Source: Enterobacter sp. 638 (lineage in GTDB: Bacteria > Pseudomonadota > Gammaproteobacteria > Enterobacterales > Enterobacteriaceae). Taken from it: DNA of 64,000 nt. A program made the translations under genes and the position numbers. The notes below the pieces were generated by a model. The model searched no databases. It was not told the origin of the DNA and worked only from the letters and a program-made list of their open reading frames with translations. How positions within the stretch are numbered: position 1 is the first letter of the stretch; each line of letters begins with the position of its first letter. The DNA lies in the NCBI RefSeq assembly GCF_000016325.1, contig NC_009436.1, positions 434,001-498,000 of the forward strand, read 5' to 3'. Below are positions 61,850 to 64,000 of this stretch, in pieces.

Positions 61850-64000
61850 ATGCTGAAAAATATCACCCGGCAGCTACACGCACTGTTTGGCCGCCACCTG
61901 CCGCGCCGTCTCATTCAGCGCGATCTTCTGCCTGATGCCAAAAACGTGGCCGGAACCGTTATTCCACCGACGCTGACGGAACACTGCCTGAAAGCCGCCG
62001 CGATGGATGAGAATGAAGTCTGGCGTGCCTTTGGCGGTCACCCGGAAGGGCTGAACGCTGCGGAAGTCGAAAAAACACGCGCCGAACATGGCGACAACCA
62101 GATCCCGGCGCAAAAGCCGTCACCGTGGTTCGTCCACCTGTGGCTGTGCTACCGCAACCCGTTCAACCTGCTGCTGACCGCGCTGGGTATCGTTTCCTAT
62201 GCCACGGAAGATCTGTTCGCCGCTGGCGTGATTGCGCTGATGGTCGCCATCTCTACACTGCTGAATTTCATTCAGGAAGCGCGGTCGACCCGTGCGGCTG
62301 ACGCCCTGAAAGCGATGGTCAGCAACACCGCCACCGTGCAGCGTGTTATCAACGAGAAAGGCGAAAACGCCTGGCTTGAGTTGTCTATCGATCAGCTGGT
62401 GGTGGGCGATGTCATTAAACTCGCGGCAGGCGACATGATCCCGGCCGATCTGCGCATCATCAAGGCACGCGATCTGTTTGTCGCACAGGCTTCGCTCACC
62501 GGCGAATCGCTGCCGGTCGAGAAAGTGGCGCGCAGCCGTGACCCGCAGCAAACCAATCCGCTCGAAAGCGATACCCTGTGCTTTATGGGGACCACCGTGG
62601 TGAGCGGCACGGCGCAGGCCATTGTGATCGCCACAGGCGGCAACACCTGGTTTGGCCAACTGGCGGGACGCGTCAGCCAGCAGGAGAGCGAGCCAAACGC
62701 GTTCCAGAAAGGCATTGGTCGCGTCAGCATGTTGCTGATCCGCTTTATGATGGTGATGACGCCGATTGTGCTGCTGATCAACGGCTACACCAAAGGCGAC
62801 TGGTGGGAAGCCGCACTGTTTGCGCTCTCCGTCGCGGTTGGCTTAACGCCGGAAATGCTGCCGATGATCGTTACCTCCACGCTGGCGCGCGGGGCGGTCA
62901 AGCTGTCGAAGCAAAAAGTCATCGTGAAACATCTCGACGCTATCCAGAACTTTGGCGCGATGGACATCCTGTGTACCGACAAAACTGGGACGCTGACGCA
63001 GGATAAAATCGTGCTCGAGAACCACACGGATATCGCCGGGAAGGTAAGCGAGCGTGTGCTGCACACGGCCTGGCTGAACAGCCATTATCAAACCGGCCTC
63101 AAAAATCTGCTTGATGTCGCGGTGCTGGAGGGGGTGGACGAAGATTCGGCCCGCACGCTGTCGACGCGCTGGCAAAAAGTGGATGAGATCCCGTTCGACT
63201 TTGAGCGCCGCCGTATGTCGGTGGTGGTGAGCGAACAGGCGGATGTGCATCAGCTAATTTGCAAAGGGGCACTGCAGGAGATCCTCAATGTGTCGGCTCA
63301 GGTGCGTCATAACGGTGAAATTGTGCCGCTGGACGACACCATGCTGCGCCGCATCAAACGCGTGACGGACAATCTCAATCGTCAGGGACTGCGCGTGGTG
63401 GCGGTTGCCAGTAAAATCCTGCCTGCACGCGTTGGCGACTATCAGCGTATCGACGAATCCGATTTGATCCTCGAAGGTTACATCGCATTCCTCGATCCGC
63501 CGAAAGAGACCACCGCACCGGCGCTGAAAGCGCTGAAAGCCTCCGGCATTACCGTCAAAATCCTGACCGGTGACAGCGAGCTGGTGGCGGCAAAAGTGTG
63601 TCGTGAAGTCGGGCTGGATGCCGGTGACGTGGTGACGGGCAGCGATATCGAAACGCTTTCCGATGACGAGCTGGCTGCACTGGCAAAACACACCACGCTG
63701 TTTGCGCGCCTGACGCCGATGCACAAAGAGCGCATTGTCACGCTGCTGCGTCGCGAAGGGCATGTGGTGGGCTTTATGGGCGATGGCATCAACGATGCGC
63801 CTGCGCTGCGGGCAGCCGATATCGGGATTTCCGTGGACGGCGCGGTGGATATCGCGCGGGAAGCGGCCGATATCATCCTGCTAGAAAAGAGCCTGATGGT
63901 GCTGGAGCAGGGTGTGATTGAAGGGCGTCGTACCTTCGCCAATATGCTGAAATACATCAAAATGACCGCCAGCTCTAACTTCGGTAACGTCTTTAGCGTG
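61850..64000 (+). CDS. mgtA: P-type Mg2+-importing ATPase MgtA (partial, 3' end beyond window)
   Basis: The first 717 residues of about 900. Recognised elements: TGES dephosphorylation loop (SLTGESLPVEK), cation-path helices around VAVGLTPEMLPMIVTSTLARGA, the phosphorylated Asp in CTDKTGTLTQ, nucleotide-binding domain with CKGALQEIL, and the hinge motif GDGINDAPALRAADIG. It imports Mg2+ at the inner membrane under Mg2+ starvation. The ATG at 61850 has GGGGGA upstream. The frame is open to the window edge with no interruption. Confidence 0.97.
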   Translation, partial: MLKNITRQLHALFGRHLPRRLIQRDLLPDAKNVAGTVIPPTLTEHCLKAAAMDENEVWRAFGGHPEGLNAAEVEKTRAEHGDNQIPAQKPSPWFVHLWLCYRNPFNLLLTALGIVSYATEDLFAAGVIALMVAISTLLNFIQEARSTRAADALKAMVSNTATVQRVINEKGENAWLELSIDQLVVGDVIKLAAGDMIPADLRIIKARDLFVAQASLTGESLPVEKVARSRDPQQTNPLESDTLCFMGTTVVSGTAQAIVIATGGNTWFGQLAGRVSQQESEPNAFQKGIGRVSMLLIRFMMVMTPIVLLINGYTKGDWWEAALFALSVAVGLTPEMLPMIVTSTLARGAVKLSKQKVIVKHLDAIQNFGAMDILCTDKTGTLTQDKIVLENHTDIAGKVSERVLHTAWLNSHYQTGLKNLLDVAVLEGVDEDSARTLSTRWQKVDEIPFDFERRRMSVVVSEQADVHQLICKGALQEILNVSAQVRHNGEIVPLDDTMLRRIKRVTDNLNRQGLRVVAVASKILPARVGDYQRIDESDLILEGYIAFLDPPKETTAPALKALKASGITVKILTGDSELVAAKVCREVGLDAGDVVTGSDIETLSDDELAALAKHTTLFARLTPMHKERIVTLLRREGHVVGFMGDGINDAPALRAADIGISVDGAVDIAREAADIILLEKSLMVLEQGVIEGRRTFANMLKYIKMTASSNFGNVFSV

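Overview
The window is chromosomal DNA of an enterobacterium. Gene order and protein sequence follow the E. coli/Salmonella ytfF-mgtA interval (about 95-96 min of the E. coli map): ytfF, qorB/qorR, cpdB, cysQ, ytfJ, ytfK, ytfL, msrA, tamA-tamB, ytfP, ppa, ytfQRT-yjfF, fbp, mpl, darP, tldE(pmbA), cybC, nrdGD, treCB, treR, mgtL-mgtA. The accessory genes between these blocks differ from those of E. coli K-12, and ERIC-type repeats are present. This suggests an Enterobacter/Lelliottia/Leclercia/Citrobacter-like member of the Enterobacteriaceae; the genus cannot be fixed from sequence reading alone.

Layout: 1-2.6 kb holds ytfF (cut by the window edge), an AraC-type regulator and the quinone-reductase pair qorB/qorR. 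2.7-7.9 kb is an accessory block: a GlxA-type regulator divergent from a hydrolase/azoreductase/YciI-like operon, an uncharacterised 247-residue protein, an NTF2-fold protein and a Vat-type acetyltransferase. 7.9-20.2 kb is core (cpdB to ytfP), including the TamA-TamB envelope system. 20.2-30.1 kb is an accessory island in the ytfP-ppa gap: a nine-gene chaperone/usher fimbrial operon followed by a PglL/WaaL-like O-oligosaccharyltransferase. 30.1-35.6 kb is ppa and the YtfQRT-YjfF galactofuranose ABC importer. 35.6-37.5 kb is a chemoreceptor with a sigma-28 promoter and a lone LysR-type DNA-binding domain. 37.7-44.3 kb is fbp, mpl, a periplasmic epimerase-like protein, darP, tldE and an intact cybC.

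44.4-53.4 kb is the most unusual region. It is a ten-gene cluster of the rare EF_0829-EF_0839/AHA_3910-3917 type. It encodes a lone PRD protein, a 'SFCGSGGAGA' protein, DUF4312, DUF4311 and DUF4310 proteins, an amidohydrolase/deacetylase, DgaE- and DgaF-like enzymes, an exported lactonase-fold beta-propeller, and a BglG/MtlR-type regulator with PTS EIIB and EIIA domains. The enzymes suggest catabolism of an N-acylated or free amino-sugar acid (glucosaminate type) to pyruvate and a triose. No recognised transporter is present, so the DUF proteins are the candidate novel permease. Its promoter region carries a CRP-like site and a perfect 20-bp palindrome.

53.4-64 kb holds a RelBE-type toxin-antitoxin pair, anaerobic ribonucleotide reductase (nrdD-nrdG, with NrdR and FNR sites), the trehalose operon (treB-treC) with treR and its operator, and the PhoP/Mg2+-controlled mgtL-mgtA, with mgtA running off the right edge.
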